The notes under the pieces were generated by a model that was not told where the DNA came from, made no database searches, and saw only the letters and a list, made by a program, of their open reading frames with translations. A stretch of 64,000 nt of DNA from Bacillus pumilus (GTDB taxonomy: Bacteria; Bacillota; Bacilli; Bacillales; Bacillaceae). Positions 25,761 to 36,135 of the stretch are shown here, in pieces. Numbering within the stretch: the stretch's first letter is position 1; each line of letters begins with the position of its first letter. The stretch is from assembly GCF_024498355.1 (NCBI RefSeq), contig NZ_CP101833.1, forward strand, positions 1,779,001-1,843,000. Direction: 5' to 3'. The translations under genes and the position numbers were made by a program.

Positions 25761-27578
25761 TTGCAACTTCATGTATTGAACAGTCCGTTTAGCCAGCAGC
25801 AGGCAGAACTACTCAATCAGCTGCTTCCGACTTTAACAGATCAACAAAAAATTTGGCTTACCGGTTATTTATCAGCACAGGCAGCTCTAGCCGGATCAGA
25901 AACGGCCACTCTGGCCCCTACTCCTTCCGCCGCAGTACCTGCACAGTCTGTCAGTAAAGATGTGACCGTACTTTATGGCTCGCAAACAGGCAATTCCGAA
26001 GGTTTAGCGAAAAAGACAGCGCAGCATCTTGAAGAGAAAGGTTTTCAAGTGACGCTCTCTTCTATGTCAGATTTTAAACCAAATAATCTGAAAAAAATAA
26101 ACAATTTACTGGTGATCGTCAGCACACATGGCGAGGGAGATCCGCCTGATAATGCCCTTTCTTTCCATGAATATGTCCACGGCAGACGTGCGCCAAAGCT
26201 TGATCATTTAAGCTTCTCTGTTCTTTCACTAGGCGACAGCTCATACGAATTCTTCTGTCAGACGGGGAAAGAATTTGACGAGCGCTTAAAAGAACTTGGT
26301 GGAACGCGTCTTTTCGACCGGGTCGACTGTGACCTTGATTATGATGAACCGTTCTCTGAATGGCTTCAAGGGGTGACATCTTCTCTAAGCGAAGGTGAAG
26401 CAGCAATACTACCGCAAGAATCAGCGGGAGAAATAAGTAAAGCTGCTTCTGAATACTCAAGAACGAATCCCTTTTATGCTGAGGTGCTTGAAAATATTAA
26501 CCTGAATGGCCGCGGATCTAACAAAGAAACCCGCCATTTGGAGCTTTCTCTTGAAGGATCAGGACTTGTTTATGAGCCGGGCGACAGTCTTGGCATTTAT
26601 CCGACAAATGATCCTACGCTTGTTGAGGAACTAATCAAGACATGCGGATGGAATGCAGAGGAAGCCGTAACCGCTCATAAAAACGGAGACACTCTTCCTT
26701 TAAAAGAAGCACTTACCTCGCACTTTGAGATTACAGTATTAACAAAACCTCTTCTTCAAAAGATCGCGGCATTCACGAAAAGTGAAGACTTGCAGGCCCT
26801 TTTAGAAGAAGGAAACGAAGAAAAGCTAAAAGCGTATATAGCAGGCCGAGACTTATTAGATGCGGCTCGCGATTTTGGTCCTTTTGAAGGAACAGCAGCA
26901 GATTTCACGTCTATTTTAAGAAAAATCCCTGCACGTCTATATTCGATTGCAAGCAGTCTAAAAGCAAATGACGAAGAGGTTCATTTGACAATAGGTGCTG
27001 TGAGATATGATGCACACGGGAGAGAACGTCAAGGGGTCTGCTCGATTTTATGTGCAGAGCGCTTGCAGCCAGGTGATACGTTACCTGTTTATATTCAGCA
27101 CAACCAAAACTTTAAACTTCCTCACGATACTGATGCACCGATCATTATGGTAGGACCAGGCACAGGCATCGCCCCTTTCCGTTCATTTATGCAGGAACGC
27201 GAGGAAATCGGTGCAAACGGAAAGTCATGGTTATTCTTCGGTGATCAGCACTTTGTGACGGATTTCTTATACCAAACAGAATGGCAAAAGTGGTTAAAGG
27301 ATGGCGTCTTAACGAAAATGGACGTGGCTTTCTCAAGAGATTCAGAGGAAAAGGTATATGTCCAGCACCAAATGAAGAAACACAGTAAAGAATTATTCGA
27401 ATGGCTTGAGCAAGGTGCCTATGTCTATGTTTGTGGTGATGAAAAGCATATGGCGCATGATGTTCATGGTACCCTTCTATCGATCATTCAAGAAGAAGGT
27501 GCGATGAGCAAAGAGAAAGCAGAAAGCTATCTTGCCAATTTACAGCAGCAAAAACGCTATCAGCGTGACGTCTATTGA
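25761..27578 (+). CDS. cysJ: Assimilatory sulfite reductase (NADPH) flavoprotein, alpha subunit
   Basis: Transfers electrons from NADPH through FAD and FMN to CysI for sulfite reduction. The 605-aa product equals the length of B. subtilis CysJ and matches it throughout. Order: flavodoxin domain (VLYGSQTGNSEGLAKK, STHGEGDPPDNALSF, about residues 70-210), FAD-binding linker region (RLYSIASS), and NADPH domain (VGPGTGIAPFRSFMQERE, and YVCGDEKHMAHDVH near the end, C-terminal RYQRDVY). The start is TTG at 25761, 7 nt after GAGGTG; the upstream in-frame ATG at 25731 would add ten residues absent from the homologue. Confidence 0.96.
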   Translation: MQLHVLNSPFSQQQAELLNQLLPTLTDQQKIWLTGYLSAQAALAGSETATLAPTPSAAVPAQSVSKDVTVLYGSQTGNSEGLAKKTAQHLEEKGFQVTLSSMSDFKPNNLKKINNLLVIVSTHGEGDPPDNALSFHEYVHGRRAPKLDHLSFSVLSLGDSSYEFFCQTGKEFDERLKELGGTRLFDRVDCDLDYDEPFSEWLQGVTSSLSEGEAAILPQESAGEISKAASEYSRTNPFYAEVLENINLNGRGSNKETRHLELSLEGSGLVYEPGDSLGIYPTNDPTLVEELIKTCGWNAEEAVTAHKNGDTLPLKEALTSHFEITVLTKPLLQKIAAFTKSEDLQALLEEGNEEKLKAYIAGRDLLDAARDFGPFEGTAADFTSILRKIPARLYSIASSLKANDEEVHLTIGAVRYDAHGRERQGVCSILCAERLQPGDTLPVYIQHNQNFKLPHDTDAPIIMVGPGTGIAPFRSFMQEREEIGANGKSWLFFGDQHFVTDFLYQTEWQKWLKDGVLTKMDVAFSRDSEEKVYVQHQMKKHSKELFEWLEQGAYVYVCGDEKHMAHDVHGTLLSIIQEEGAMSKEKAESYLANLQQQKRYQRDVY

Positions 27579-27610
27579 TTTGATGCTTGAAAGAAAGGAG
27601 CTTTTACGAC

Positions 27611-29329
27611 ATGGTGAAGACAGCATTAACAGCGCCGGATGGACCTCCGAGCGACGTAGAGGAAATTAAAGAAAAAAGTGATTATTTACGGGGTACGTTA
27701 AAAGAAGTTATGCTTGATCCGATTTCAGCGGGAATTCCTGATGATGACAACCGGCTGATGAAGCATCACGGCAGCTACTTGCAGGACGATCGTGACCTTA
27801 GAAATGAACGGCAAAAACAAAAGCTTGAACCTGCCTATCAATTTATGCTGCGCGTACGCCTGCCTGGCGGAATCGCCACATCAAAGCAGTGGCTTGTGAT
27901 GGATGAGCTTGCTCACAAATACGGCAACGGCACGTTAAAGCTGACAACTCGTGAAACCTTCCAGCTTCACGGTATTTTAAAATGGAACATGAAAAAGACC
28001 ATTCAAGACATTCATTCCACCATGCTTGATACGATCGCTGCTTGCGGGGATGTGAATCGGAATGTCATGTGTACTTCAAATCCCTATCAATCAGAAGTGC
28101 ACCATGATGTGTACGAGCTGGCAAAAAAATTAAGTGATGACCTGCTTCCACAAACAAGAGCGTATCACGAGATTTGGCTTGATGAGGAAAAAGTAGCGGC
28201 AACGCCAGACACTGAAGTTGAGCCGATGTATGGTCCGCTTTATTTACCAAGAAAATTCAAGATTGGCGTTGCGGTCCCTCCTGCTAACGATATTGATGTC
28301 TTTTCACAGGATCTAGGCTTCATTGCGATTATCGAACATGATCAATTAGTCGGCTTTAATGTCGCGATTGGCGGCGGAATGGGTATGACTCACGGTGATA
28401 CAGCGACCTACCCTCAACTTGCAAAGGTCATCGGTTTTTGTACACCTGAGCAGGTTGTGGAGATTGCCAAACAAGTGATCACCATTCAGCGTGACTACGG
28501 AAACCGTTCAGTAAGAAAAAATGCCCGCTTTAAATATACGGTGGACCGGCTCGGCCTTCAGAATGTAAAAGAAGAGCTTGAACGCCGCCTTGGATTTGCC
28601 CTTTTAGACGCCAGAGGTTATCACTTTGATCATAACGGTGACCGCTATGGCTGGGTAAAGGGCATTAACGGAAGATGGCATTATACGATGTTTGTTGAAG
28701 GCGGGCGCATCACAGATTATGATGATTATCCGCTGATGACAGGCATTCGTGAAATTGCAAAGATTCATACGGGTGACTTCCGCTTAACAGCGAATCAAAA
28801 TTTAATCATTGGAAATGTCACATCTCATAAAAAGAAACAAATCGAGCAACTGATACAGGAATTCGGTTTGTCAGACGGCCAGCAGCACTCTGCACTGCGC
28901 CGCAGTTCAATGGCTTGCGTTTCTCTTCCAACATGCGGCTTAGCAATGGCAGAAGCAGAACGCTACCTCCCTCGCTTGATTGACAGAATTGAAGAGATTG
29001 TAGAAGAAAACGGCTTAAGTGATAAAGAAATCACCATTCGAATGACTGGATGTCCAAATGGATGTGCCCGTCATGCTTTAGGTGAAATTGGCTTTATCGG
29101 AAAATCACCTGGCAAATACAACATGTATCTTGGCGCTGCGTTTGATGGCAGCAGGTTAAGTAAACTGTACCGGGAAAATGTGGGTGAGGAAGACATTTTA
29201 AGCGAGCTTGGCTCTTTGCTCCCTCGCTACGCAAAAGAACGAGAAGAAAATGAACATTTCGGTGATTTTGTGATACGGGCAGGTATTGTCAAAGAAACAA
29301 CCGATGGAACGAATTTTCATGTGCAGTAA
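27611..29329 (+). CDS. cysI: Assimilatory sulfite reductase hemoprotein, beta subunit
   Basis: Siroheme and [4Fe-4S] enzyme that reduces sulfite to sulfide by six electrons for cysteine synthesis. The 572-aa product is nearly identical in layout to B. subtilis CysI. The cluster and siroheme cysteines are in [11 protein letters not shown] and [26 protein letters not shown] and [14 protein letters not shown] are the substrate and siroheme-binding stretches. The start is ATG 27611, 10 nt after AAGGAG. It follows cysJ by 32 nt in one operon and ends at a bidirectional terminator. Confidence 0.96.
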   Translation: MVKTALTAPDGPPSDVEEIKEKSDYLRGTLKEVMLDPISAGIPDDDNRLMKHHGSYLQDDRDLRNERQKQKLEPAYQFMLRVRLPGGIATSKQWLVMDELAHKYGNGTLKLTTRETFQLHGILKWNMKKTIQDIHSTMLDTIAACGDVNRNVMCTSNPYQSEVHHDVYELAKKLSDDLLPQTRAYHEIWLDEEKVAATPDTEVEPMYGPLYLPRKFKIGVAVPPANDIDVFSQDLGFIAIIEHDQLVGFNVAIGGGMGMTHGDTATYPQLAKVIGFCTPEQVVEIAKQVITIQRDYGNRSVRKNARFKYTVDRLGLQNVKEELERRLGFALLDARGYHFDHNGDRYGWVKGINGRWHYTMFVEGGRITDYDDYPLMTGIREIAKIHTGDFRLTANQNLIIGNVTSHKKKQIEQLIQEFGLSDGQQHSALRRSSMACVSLPTCGLAMAEAERYLPRLIDRIEEIVEENGLSDKEITIRMTGCPNGCARHALGEIGFIGKSPGKYNMYLGAAFDGSRLSKLYRENVGEEDILSELGSLLPRYAKEREENEHFGDFVIRAGIVKETTDGTNFHVQ

Positions 29330-29358
29330 AAAAGACAGGGATCCTTCCTGTCTTTTTT
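29328..29358. terminator. Bidirectional terminator between cysI and the acyl-CoA synthetase gene
   Basis: AAAAAAGACAGG pairs with CCTGTCTTTTTT around a 7-nt loop. It touches both stop codons. Confidence 0.9.
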
Positions 29359-31290
29359 CTATTGATTCTGTTTCCTTTTCAGGTATGCGGAAATGCTCTT
29401 ATACACATTTGGGTTTTCTAGTGAAGAAAGATCTGGTGAAGGCTTCTGTTCATACGCCCCTTTTAATAAACGCCGGACAATTTTTCCGTTTCTTGTTTTC
29501 GGTAAAGCTGAAATGAGATGAATCTCTTTTGGTATGAGCGCTTTTCCCGCACGTGAACCAACATGTGCTTTGAGCTCTTGAATGAGCTTGGCTTCTTCAA
29601 AAGATTGTGAACTGGTCACTATGAAACACACGAGCGCCTCTCCCTTTACCTCATCCGTTACCCCAATTACAGCGGCTTCGTGCACGGCCGTATGTCCCAC
29701 AAGGATGGATTCAATTTCAGATGGACCGACGCGTTTGCCTGCTGTATTAATGACATCATCCGATCTGCCCGTGATATGGAATGCTCCGTCCTCTGTTTGC
29801 ATGACCCAATCACCATGTGTCCATACCCCGTCAAATCGTTTGAAATACGTGTCTTCATAACGCTCAGGCTCATTCCAAAAACCACAAGTCATGCCGACCC
29901 AAGGCTTTTTCACAACAAGCTCCCCTACTTCATTCATGACGCTCTGACCTGATTCGTTATACACATCTGCCGCCATGCCTAAAATCGCCGTATTAAAAAG
30001 AATCGGTTTGATTGGACGAAGCAAAGTACTTCCTACAATGCCACCAGACACTTCGGTCCCCCCTGAATAGTTTAAGATGGGGATGTTCTTTTGACCGATT
30101 GTGTCAAAAAGCCATTGCCACGGTGCTTCATTCCAAGGTTCACCGGTAGAAATGATGGCTTTGACATGCGTCAGTTCAATCTCTGCAAGGTTTTGCTGCA
30201 TCGCAGAACGAACAAATGTAGGCGAAAGCCCAAAATGGGTGACTTTCTGCTGGTGGATGAATGACCAAAGATGCTGCTGATCTGGATAATCGGGTGCGCC
30301 GTCATATAGAACAATCGCGGCTCCATTGATCAAGCCGCCAAAGACTAGAAACGGTCCCATCATCCAGCCCATGTCTGTGAGCCAGAACAGCCGGTCTCCT
30401 ATTGCGACATCCATACAAAGACCAGCATCAAAAGCCGCTTTTACAGGAAAGCCTGCGTGTGTATGAACGGCTCCTTTTGGCGTGCCAGTTGTTCCAGAGG
30501 TGTACAAGATCATGAGAGGGTCTTCATTTGTGACATAGGTCGTATCTTTTATCGGCTGTTCTTTTAATACATCATTTAGTCTTACATCATCTTGATATTC
30601 AGTATCAGAGGAAGCATGCACAATGACTGTTTTGACGGTATTTGTTTTTTTGATTGCATCAGCTACACATTCTCGCATGTTGATGGTTTTCCCCCGGCGC
30701 GTCATTTCATGCCCTGTGACGACAATGGTTGCACCTGAAGCACGAATGCGTACGGCAAGAGGCTCACTTCCATAGCCCGAGAAGACCGGACTAAAGATCA
30801 CTCCAATCTTTGCAAAGGCAAGCATGACGGCAACCGTTTCAGGAAGCATAGGCATATAGACGATCGCCACATCCCCTTTTTGAAGCCCTCTCTTCAAAAA
30901 ACCAGCTGCGAGACGATTGACTTTTTCCTGAAGATGGAGGTAGGACCAACTCTGTTCTTCCCCAGCTTCATTTCCCCAAATCAGCGCTGGTTGATGTTTG
31001 GTCTCTTCTTTCTCCGCCCATTTGTCCACGGCCGTTTCGGTGATGTTCAATTGGCCGCCTTTATACCACTTTGGCCACATGAATGACTCTTGACCTAATG
31101 CGGCTTCATACGGCACCTTCCACTGAATGCCGGTGGCTTTTTCAGCTTCTTTCCAAAACCATTCTGTGCGCTCGATACTAGCTTGATAGAATGCGTCATA
31201 AGTAGAAAAACCAAGTGAGTGCATCCACTTGCAAAGACGTGTTTTTTTGATCATCTGCTCTCCCGGTATCCATGCTGGTTTCAGGTTCAT
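29359..31290 (-). CDS. Acetyl/acetoacetyl-CoA synthetase-like AMP-forming ligase
   Basis: Adenylate-forming acyl-CoA ligase of 643 aa. ACS-type N-terminus (residues 1-90, WFWKEAEKATGIQW), P-loop LMILYTSGTTGTPKGAVHTH, YSGGTEVSGGIVGS, GVWTHGDWVMQTEDG, hinge GRSDDVINTAGKRVGPSEIE and the catalytic Lys in LPKTRNGKIVRRLL. It is the last gene of the leucine-degradation operon, 17 nt after yngE. The HMG-CoA lyase in the same operon releases acetoacetate, so activation of acetoacetate or acetate by this enzyme would complete the pathway; that is an inference from context. I do not recall this gene at the end of the B. subtilis yng operon. Confidence 0.82.
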   Translation of the reverse strand: MNLKPAWIPGEQMIKKTRLCKWMHSLGFSTYDAFYQASIERTEWFWKEAEKATGIQWKVPYEAALGQESFMWPKWYKGGQLNITETAVDKWAEKEETKHQPALIWGNEAGEEQSWSYLHLQEKVNRLAAGFLKRGLQKGDVAIVYMPMLPETVAVMLAFAKIGVIFSPVFSGYGSEPLAVRIRASGATIVVTGHEMTRRGKTINMRECVADAIKKTNTVKTVIVHASSDTEYQDDVRLNDVLKEQPIKDTTYVTNEDPLMILYTSGTTGTPKGAVHTHAGFPVKAAFDAGLCMDVAIGDRLFWLTDMGWMMGPFLVFGGLINGAAIVLYDGAPDYPDQQHLWSFIHQQKVTHFGLSPTFVRSAMQQNLAEIELTHVKAIISTGEPWNEAPWQWLFDTIGQKNIPILNYSGGTEVSGGIVGSTLLRPIKPILFNTAILGMAADVYNESGQSVMNEVGELVVKKPWVGMTCGFWNEPERYEDTYFKRFDGVWTHGDWVMQTEDGAFHITGRSDDVINTAGKRVGPSEIESILVGHTAVHEAAVIGVTDEVKGEALVCFIVTSSQSFEEAKLIQELKAHVGSRAGKALIPKEIHLISALPKTRNGKIVRRLLKGAYEQKPSPDLSSLENPNVYKSISAYLKRKQNQ

Positions 31291-31307
31291 CTTGAGGACG
31301 CCTCCCT

Positions 31308-32831
31308 TTAGACCGGATAAACCGGATGTTTTCGTCTCGTAAATGTCATCTCTTTAGAGGTATAGGCTTGTAATCTATTACATAGTTCAGCTCTTAAACG
31401 GTCAAATGGGATGACGCCGTCGACAATCATTTCAGAGGCAAGCTCGTATATATTCATATCTTCCTGGTATTCCTTGCGTTTCTCTTGTATAAATGAGGCT
31501 CTCTCTTCGGCAGGCAGTGCGGCAATTTTATTCGCATAGACAGCATTTACTGCGGCTTCTGGCCCCATCACAGCAATTTGGGCAGATGGAAGAGCAAGAC
31601 AGCAATCTGGCTCAAAGGCAGGCCCTGCCATTGCATATAACCCTGCACCGTATGCTTTACGCACGATGACGGATATCTTCGGTACGGTCGCCTCTGACAT
31701 AGCGGAAATCATTTTCGCCCCGTGACGAATAATGCCCGCTTGTTCTACTTTTGTTCCAATCATAAACCCCGGGATATCCGCAAGAAAGAGAAGTGGAAGA
31801 TGAAAGGCGTCACATAGCTGAATAAACTTGGCGGCTTTGTCAGCCGAGTCATGAAATAATACGCCGCCTTTCACCCTCGGCTGGTTGGCAATAAGACCGA
31901 CAGGCTGACCATTCATGCGGCCAAAGCCTGTGATAAGCTCTGCGGCAAACAGCTTTTTGATTTCAAAAAATGATCCTTCATCGATGAGTAAATCAATGAG
32001 TTGATACATATCGAAAGGCGTATTCTGACCTTTAGGGATGAGATTTTGGATGGATATCTCAGATGGTTTAGGTGCTTTTGCGGCTATCGTTTTTGGTCTT
32101 TCCGTATAGTTGGCAGGCATGTAGGTTAAATAATCACGCGCGATTTGAATGGCCTCTTCCTCTGTTTGCGCTAATACATCCCCGCACCCAGAAATGCTGC
32201 AATGCATTTTTGCCCCGCCCATTTCTTCAAGGGATACTTTTTCTCCAATCACCATTTCGGCCATTCGCGGAGAGCCTAAATACATGGAGGCATTTCCTTC
32301 GACCATGACGACGATATCACAAAAAGCAGGGATGTAAGCACCGCCGGCCGCAGAAGGACCGAATAGTAAACAAATTTGCGGGATACGTCCAGACAGCTTG
32401 ACTTGGTTATAAAAAATGCGCCCTGCCCCCCTCCTGCCTGGAAACATGGCGATCTGATCTGTGATTCTGGCTCCAGCTGAATCGACTAAATACAGCATCG
32501 GACAGTTGAGCTTCTCGGCTGTTTCTTGGATTCTAATGATTTTTTCTACCGTTTTGACGCCCCATGATCCCGCTTTGACGGTAGAATCATTTGCCATGAG
32601 GCATACGGTTTGTCCATTCATGCGTCCCGTCCCTGTGACGACACCATCTGCTGGTAAATGTTCATCTTGACATTCGGCAAACATCGCATCTTCAATAAAA
32701 GAATCCTGATCTAATAATAACTGGAGCCGATCACGGACGAACAATTTTCCTTTTTCTTTGTTTTTTTGATGGTATCGTTCGGCTCCGCCTTTTACAATCC
32801 GCTGTTTTTTCACTTCATATTCTTCGATCAT
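31308..32831 (-). CDS. yngE: Methylcrotonyl-CoA/acyl-CoA carboxylase carboxyltransferase subunit
   Basis: Carboxyltransferase that uses carboxybiotin to carboxylate an acyl-CoA, probably 3-methylcrotonyl-CoA in leucine breakdown. The 507-aa product has two crotonase-fold halves: LYLVDSAGARITDQIAMFPG (acyl-CoA side) and ADIPGFMIGTKVEQAGIIRHGAK (biotin side). Start taken at ATG 32831 (MIEEYEVKK), 7 nt after GGGG; ATG 32837 overlaps the ribosome site. Works with YngH (biotin carboxylase) and YngHB (biotin carrier) in the same operon. Confidence 0.92.
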   Translation of the reverse strand: MIEEYEVKKQRIVKGGAERYHQKNKEKGKLFVRDRLQLLLDQDSFIEDAMFAECQDEHLPADGVVTGTGRMNGQTVCLMANDSTVKAGSWGVKTVEKIIRIQETAEKLNCPMLYLVDSAGARITDQIAMFPGRRGAGRIFYNQVKLSGRIPQICLLFGPSAAGGAYIPAFCDIVVMVEGNASMYLGSPRMAEMVIGEKVSLEEMGGAKMHCSISGCGDVLAQTEEEAIQIARDYLTYMPANYTERPKTIAAKAPKPSEISIQNLIPKGQNTPFDMYQLIDLLIDEGSFFEIKKLFAAELITGFGRMNGQPVGLIANQPRVKGGVLFHDSADKAAKFIQLCDAFHLPLLFLADIPGFMIGTKVEQAGIIRHGAKMISAMSEATVPKISVIVRKAYGAGLYAMAGPAFEPDCCLALPSAQIAVMGPEAAVNAVYANKIAALPAEERASFIQEKRKEYQEDMNIYELASEMIVDGVIPFDRLRAELCNRLQAYTSKEMTFTRRKHPVYPV

Positions 32832-32849
32832 GTCCATTCCCCTTTCTTG

Positions 32850-33632
32850 CTAGTTGCCTCTGTAATGAGGCGTTCGTTTTTCTTGGAAAGCCTGAAGACC
32901 TTCCATTCGATCTTCTGTATCAATGAGCCGTACATAGGCTTCGTATTCTTTCATCAGACCTGTACGTAAAGCGTGATCAAGGCTCATTTGAATCGCTTGT
33001 TTCGCTTCTTTTAAAGCAATTGGTCCGTTTTTAGAGATTTGTTTTGCGAGAGAAATGGCGTCATTCATGAGAGCATCTGCTAAAGAGATGTGCTCAATCA
33101 GCCCAATTTGAATGGCTTCTTCTGCTTGTAATGAAGACCCTGTGAAAATGAGTTCCTTTGCTTTACCGAGTCCGATGAGGCGCGGGAGACGCTGCGTCCC
33201 TCCTGCCCCTGGTATGATAGCTAGTCCTGTTTCTGGCAGGCCGAGCCTGGCTTCGGCTCTTGCGATGCGAAGATCACAAGCCAGCGCTAGCTCAAGACCT
33301 CCGCCAAGTGCGTGTCCGTTCATAACTGCAATGACAGGTATAGGCAGGGACTCAATCTCAGTAAAGGTTTGCTGAATCGTAAGAACGGCTTCTTTGGCTT
33401 CTTCTTCTGTCATCAATCGTCGTTCTTTTAAATCTGCTCCTGCGCAAAAGACTTTAGAGCCAGCTCCTGTTATGAGCAAACAGCGGATGCTTTCATCGTC
33501 TTTGATTGCTTGAATGGTTTGATTAATCTCCTCAAGCATCGCAGCAGATAGGGAATTCGCTTGTTCTGGCCTGTTTAAGGTCATGATGCCAATCTGCTCA
33601 TCTTGTATCGAAAAATTGACCAATGATGTCAT
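32850..33632 (-). CDS. yngF: Methylglutaconyl-CoA/enoyl-CoA hydratase
   Basis: Crotonase-family hydratase of 260 aa, the same length as B. subtilis YngF. Oxyanion-hole motifs are SKVFCAGADLKER (about residue 60) and NGHALGGGLELALACDL (about residue 105), with ETGLAIIPGAGGTQRLPRL carrying the catalytic acid region. It probably hydrates 3-methylglutaconyl-CoA to HMG-CoA. The start is ATG 33632, 8 nt after AAAGGA, rather than the ATG at 33641, only 3 nt from it. Confidence 0.9.
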   Translation of the reverse strand: MTSLVNFSIQDEQIGIMTLNRPEQANSLSAAMLEEINQTIQAIKDDESIRCLLITGAGSKVFCAGADLKERRLMTEEEAKEAVLTIQQTFTEIESLPIPVIAVMNGHALGGGLELALACDLRIARAEARLGLPETGLAIIPGAGGTQRLPRLIGLGKAKELIFTGSSLQAEEAIQIGLIEHISLADALMNDAISLAKQISKNGPIALKEAKQAIQMSLDHALRTGLMKEYEAYVRLIDTEDRMEGLQAFQEKRTPHYRGN

Positions 33633-33644
33633 GTCATTCATCCT

Positions 33645-34553
33645 TTATGAAGTAGTATGAGAGTGAAAAGCACGTAAGCAGTGACTAGGCAGGGTTCGAT
33701 CTACTTTTGTTTCAATCCATTCTGCTGCTTTAATCAATCCAGGAAGGTCGATATTTGTTTCAATCCCCAGTTTTTGAAGCATATGCACCACATCTTCTGT
33801 CGCCACATTCCCGCTAGAGCCAGGTGCATATGGACAGCCGCCAAGCCCGCCGCTAGAGGAATCAAATATCGTGATTCCAGCCTTTAATGCCATATATATA
33901 TTCGCAAGACCCATCCCCTTCGTATCATGAAAATGAAGAGCGATTTTATCAGCAGGAAAACGCTCTAGTAAAATGTCTAATCGTCTTTCTACTTGCAGCG
34001 GATGGGCTTCTCCGATGGTGTCACCGAGTGATATTTCATCGATGCCGTAGGAGAGCAGAATATCCGTTAACCGCAGCACTTGATCCATTGACACTTGTTT
34101 TTCATAAGGGCAGCCAAACACGGTAGAAATATATGCGCGAGTATTTCGTCTTTCTGCTTTTAAATCTGCTGTCATTTGTTTGATGACAGGAAGGGTTTCA
34201 TGTATGGATTGATTCATATTCTTCTTGTTATGTGTTTCACTCGAAGAGATAAACATAGCGCCTACATCAAGATTTGCTTCAAAGAAATAGGCTAAGCCTT
34301 TTTCATTAGGAATAAGTGCGGCATAGGTGGTATCGTCTTTTTTGTGTAAGGATTGGGCTAATTGTTTGGCGTCTTTTAAGGCAGGAACCCATTTCGGATG
34401 GACAAATGATGTGACCTCAATATAAGGGAGATGGGCTGCCGCGAGTAAATCAATCCATGTTCGCTTCTCGTTTGTGTCCAGCCAAGCTGATTCATTTTGC
34501 AGTCCGTCCCGCGGGCCGACCTCTCTGATAAGCACACTTTTTGGTAATGCCAT
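33645..34553 (-). CDS. yngG: Hydroxymethylglutaryl-CoA lyase
   Basis: Cleaves HMG-CoA to acetyl-CoA and acetoacetate. TIM-barrel protein of 302 aa. IREVGPRDGLQNE gives the metal-binding Asp and catalytic Arg, HFHDTKGMGLANI the metal His pair, and GLGGCPYAPGSSGNVATED carries the signature catalytic Cys. GGAGG is well placed. Its acetoacetate product is the probable reason for the ligase gene at the operon's end. Confidence 0.94.
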   Translation of the reverse strand: MALPKSVLIREVGPRDGLQNESAWLDTNEKRTWIDLLAAAHLPYIEVTSFVHPKWVPALKDAKQLAQSLHKKDDTTYAALIPNEKGLAYFFEANLDVGAMFISSSETHNKKNMNQSIHETLPVIKQMTADLKAERRNTRAYISTVFGCPYEKQVSMDQVLRLTDILLSYGIDEISLGDTIGEAHPLQVERRLDILLERFPADKIALHFHDTKGMGLANIYMALKAGITIFDSSSGGLGGCPYAPGSSGNVATEDVVHMLQKLGIETNIDLPGLIKAAEWIETKVDRTLPSHCLRAFHSHTTS

Positions 34554-34565
34554 TTGGCTTCCCTC

Positions 34566-34781
34566 CTATTCTGTCAGCTCCAGTAGCACCTCTCCCTCAT
34601 CGACAAATTCACCCTCTGCCTTATACACTTTGCTGATCACACCTGCCTCTTCTGCAACGATCGGAATCTCCATTTTCATCGATTCTAAGATGGCGACTTC
34701 CTGTCCTTTTTGCACTTCATCACCTTGTGTCACAAGAAGCTTCCATAAGTTCCCGGCCATTTGTATCGTGACGGTTTTCAT
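34566..34781 (-). CDS. yngHB: Biotin carrier protein of the acyl-CoA carboxylase
   Basis: 71-aa biotinyl domain. The modified Lys lies in the canonical AILESMKMEIPI hairpin (residue about 36), with Gly-containing turns on both sides. It carries CO2 between YngH and YngE. Its ATG overlaps the yngH stop by ATGA, so translation is coupled. Easily missed because of its size. Confidence 0.95.
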   Translation of the reverse strand: MKTVTIQMAGNLWKLLVTQGDEVQKGQEVAILESMKMEIPIVAEEAGVISKVYKAEGEFVDEGEVLLELTE

Positions 34782-36127
34782 GAACGGTTTTCCTCCCTTT
34801 TTTTCATCAGAAAATCGGTTGTGATCCTTCCATGTAAGAACGCAGATGATCCGGCCATTTCCCTTAAAAGTGGTAAATTCGTTTTGATCCCTCCTATTTC
34901 ATATGCTTGTAATGCTGCTTTTAATCGTTCTATTGCTAGTTTTCTTGTATCACCGTAAACAATCATTTTTGCAATCATTGGATCGTAAAATGGGGTAATG
35001 ACGCTCCCGCTTGTCACACTTGACTCATGGCGTATATACGGGGCGGCTGGTGCAGAAAGTGTAGTGATTGTACCTGGTGATGGATAAAATGTGACTGGAT
35101 CTTCAGCATAGATTCGGACTTCGATGGCATGCCCGATTTGATGAATATCCTCCTGATTGAAGGAAATCGGCTCTGATGCAGCGATTTTCAGCTGCTCCTC
35201 GACAAGGTCAATTCCTGTGATTTCTTCAGTGACAGGGTGCTCTACTTGCAATCTCGTGTTCATTTCTAGGAAATAAAATTGTTGATTTTGATCGACTAAA
35301 CATTCAATCGTTCCTGCATTTTCATAGCCAATCGCTTTGGCTGCTTTGACGGCCATTTGCCCCATTTGAAGTCTCACTGAGTCATCGAGACAGGCGGCTG
35401 GTGCTTCTTCAATAATTTTCTGGTGTCTTCTCTGGAGTGAGCAGTCTCGTTCAAATAAGTGAACCCCGTGGCCGAAGGAATCAAAGAGGACTTGAATTTC
35501 AATGTGCCGCGCGTGTTCAATCACCTTTTCCATATACAAAGTACCATCATTGAAAAAGCTTTGCGCCCTTTTTTGATTTCCTTCAAACGCTCTGTACAGC
35601 TCCTCGTCATTTCGAACGAGCTGCATGCCAATCCCCCCGCCTCCGCTTGATGCCTTTAGCATGACCGGATAACCGAGTGACTGCGCTTTACTGACCCCTT
35701 CATCTGCGTCATGCAGTGGAGCTGAAACTCCCGGAACGATTGGGATGCCCGCCTGTTCCATCGTTTTTCTCGCTTCAATTTTATTCCCCATTTGCTGGAT
35801 GACGTGTGCAGATGGTCCAATAAAGGCCATTCCTTCGTTGCGGCAGCGCTCAGCAAAAGCGGCGTTTTCTGATAAAAGACCATATCCAGGATGGATGGCA
35901 TCTGTATTTGTTTGTTTGGCAACCTTGATGATTGCCTCCACATTTAAATAGCTTTCAGATACTTTTGCGCCTCCGATCGGAAATGCGCTATCTGCTTCTT
36001 GCACATGAAGTGCATGCTGATCTGCCTCTGAATAAACGGCGACTGTTTTGATCCCGAGCCGTTTACAGGTCCGAATAATTCTACGAGCTATTTCGCCTCG
36101 ATTGGCGATCAGTACTTGTTGAAACAT
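34778..36127 (-). CDS. yngH: Biotin carboxylase subunit of the acyl-CoA carboxylase
   Basis: ATP-grasp enzyme of 449 aa that carboxylates biotin on YngHB. N-terminal VLIANRGEIARRIIRTCKRLG, glycine-rich loop KASSGGGGIGMQLV, ERDCSLQRRHQKIIEEAPA, and metal/catalytic segment EMNTRLQVEHPVTEEITG. The start is ATG 36127, 11 nt after AAAGGAG; the earlier GTG at 36139 abuts that site and overlaps yngI. Paralogue of AccC dedicated to this operon. Confidence 0.94.
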   Translation of the reverse strand: MFQQVLIANRGEIARRIIRTCKRLGIKTVAVYSEADQHALHVQEADSAFPIGGAKVSESYLNVEAIIKVAKQTNTDAIHPGYGLLSENAAFAERCRNEGMAFIGPSAHVIQQMGNKIEARKTMEQAGIPIVPGVSAPLHDADEGVSKAQSLGYPVMLKASSGGGGIGMQLVRNDEELYRAFEGNQKRAQSFFNDGTLYMEKVIEHARHIEIQVLFDSFGHGVHLFERDCSLQRRHQKIIEEAPAACLDDSVRLQMGQMAVKAAKAIGYENAGTIECLVDQNQQFYFLEMNTRLQVEHPVTEEITGIDLVEEQLKIAASEPISFNQEDIHQIGHAIEVRIYAEDPVTFYPSPGTITTLSAPAAPYIRHESSVTSGSVITPFYDPMIAKMIVYGDTRKLAIERLKAALQAYEIGGIKTNLPLLREMAGSSAFLHGRITTDFLMKKREENRS

Positions 36128-36135
36128 CTCTGACT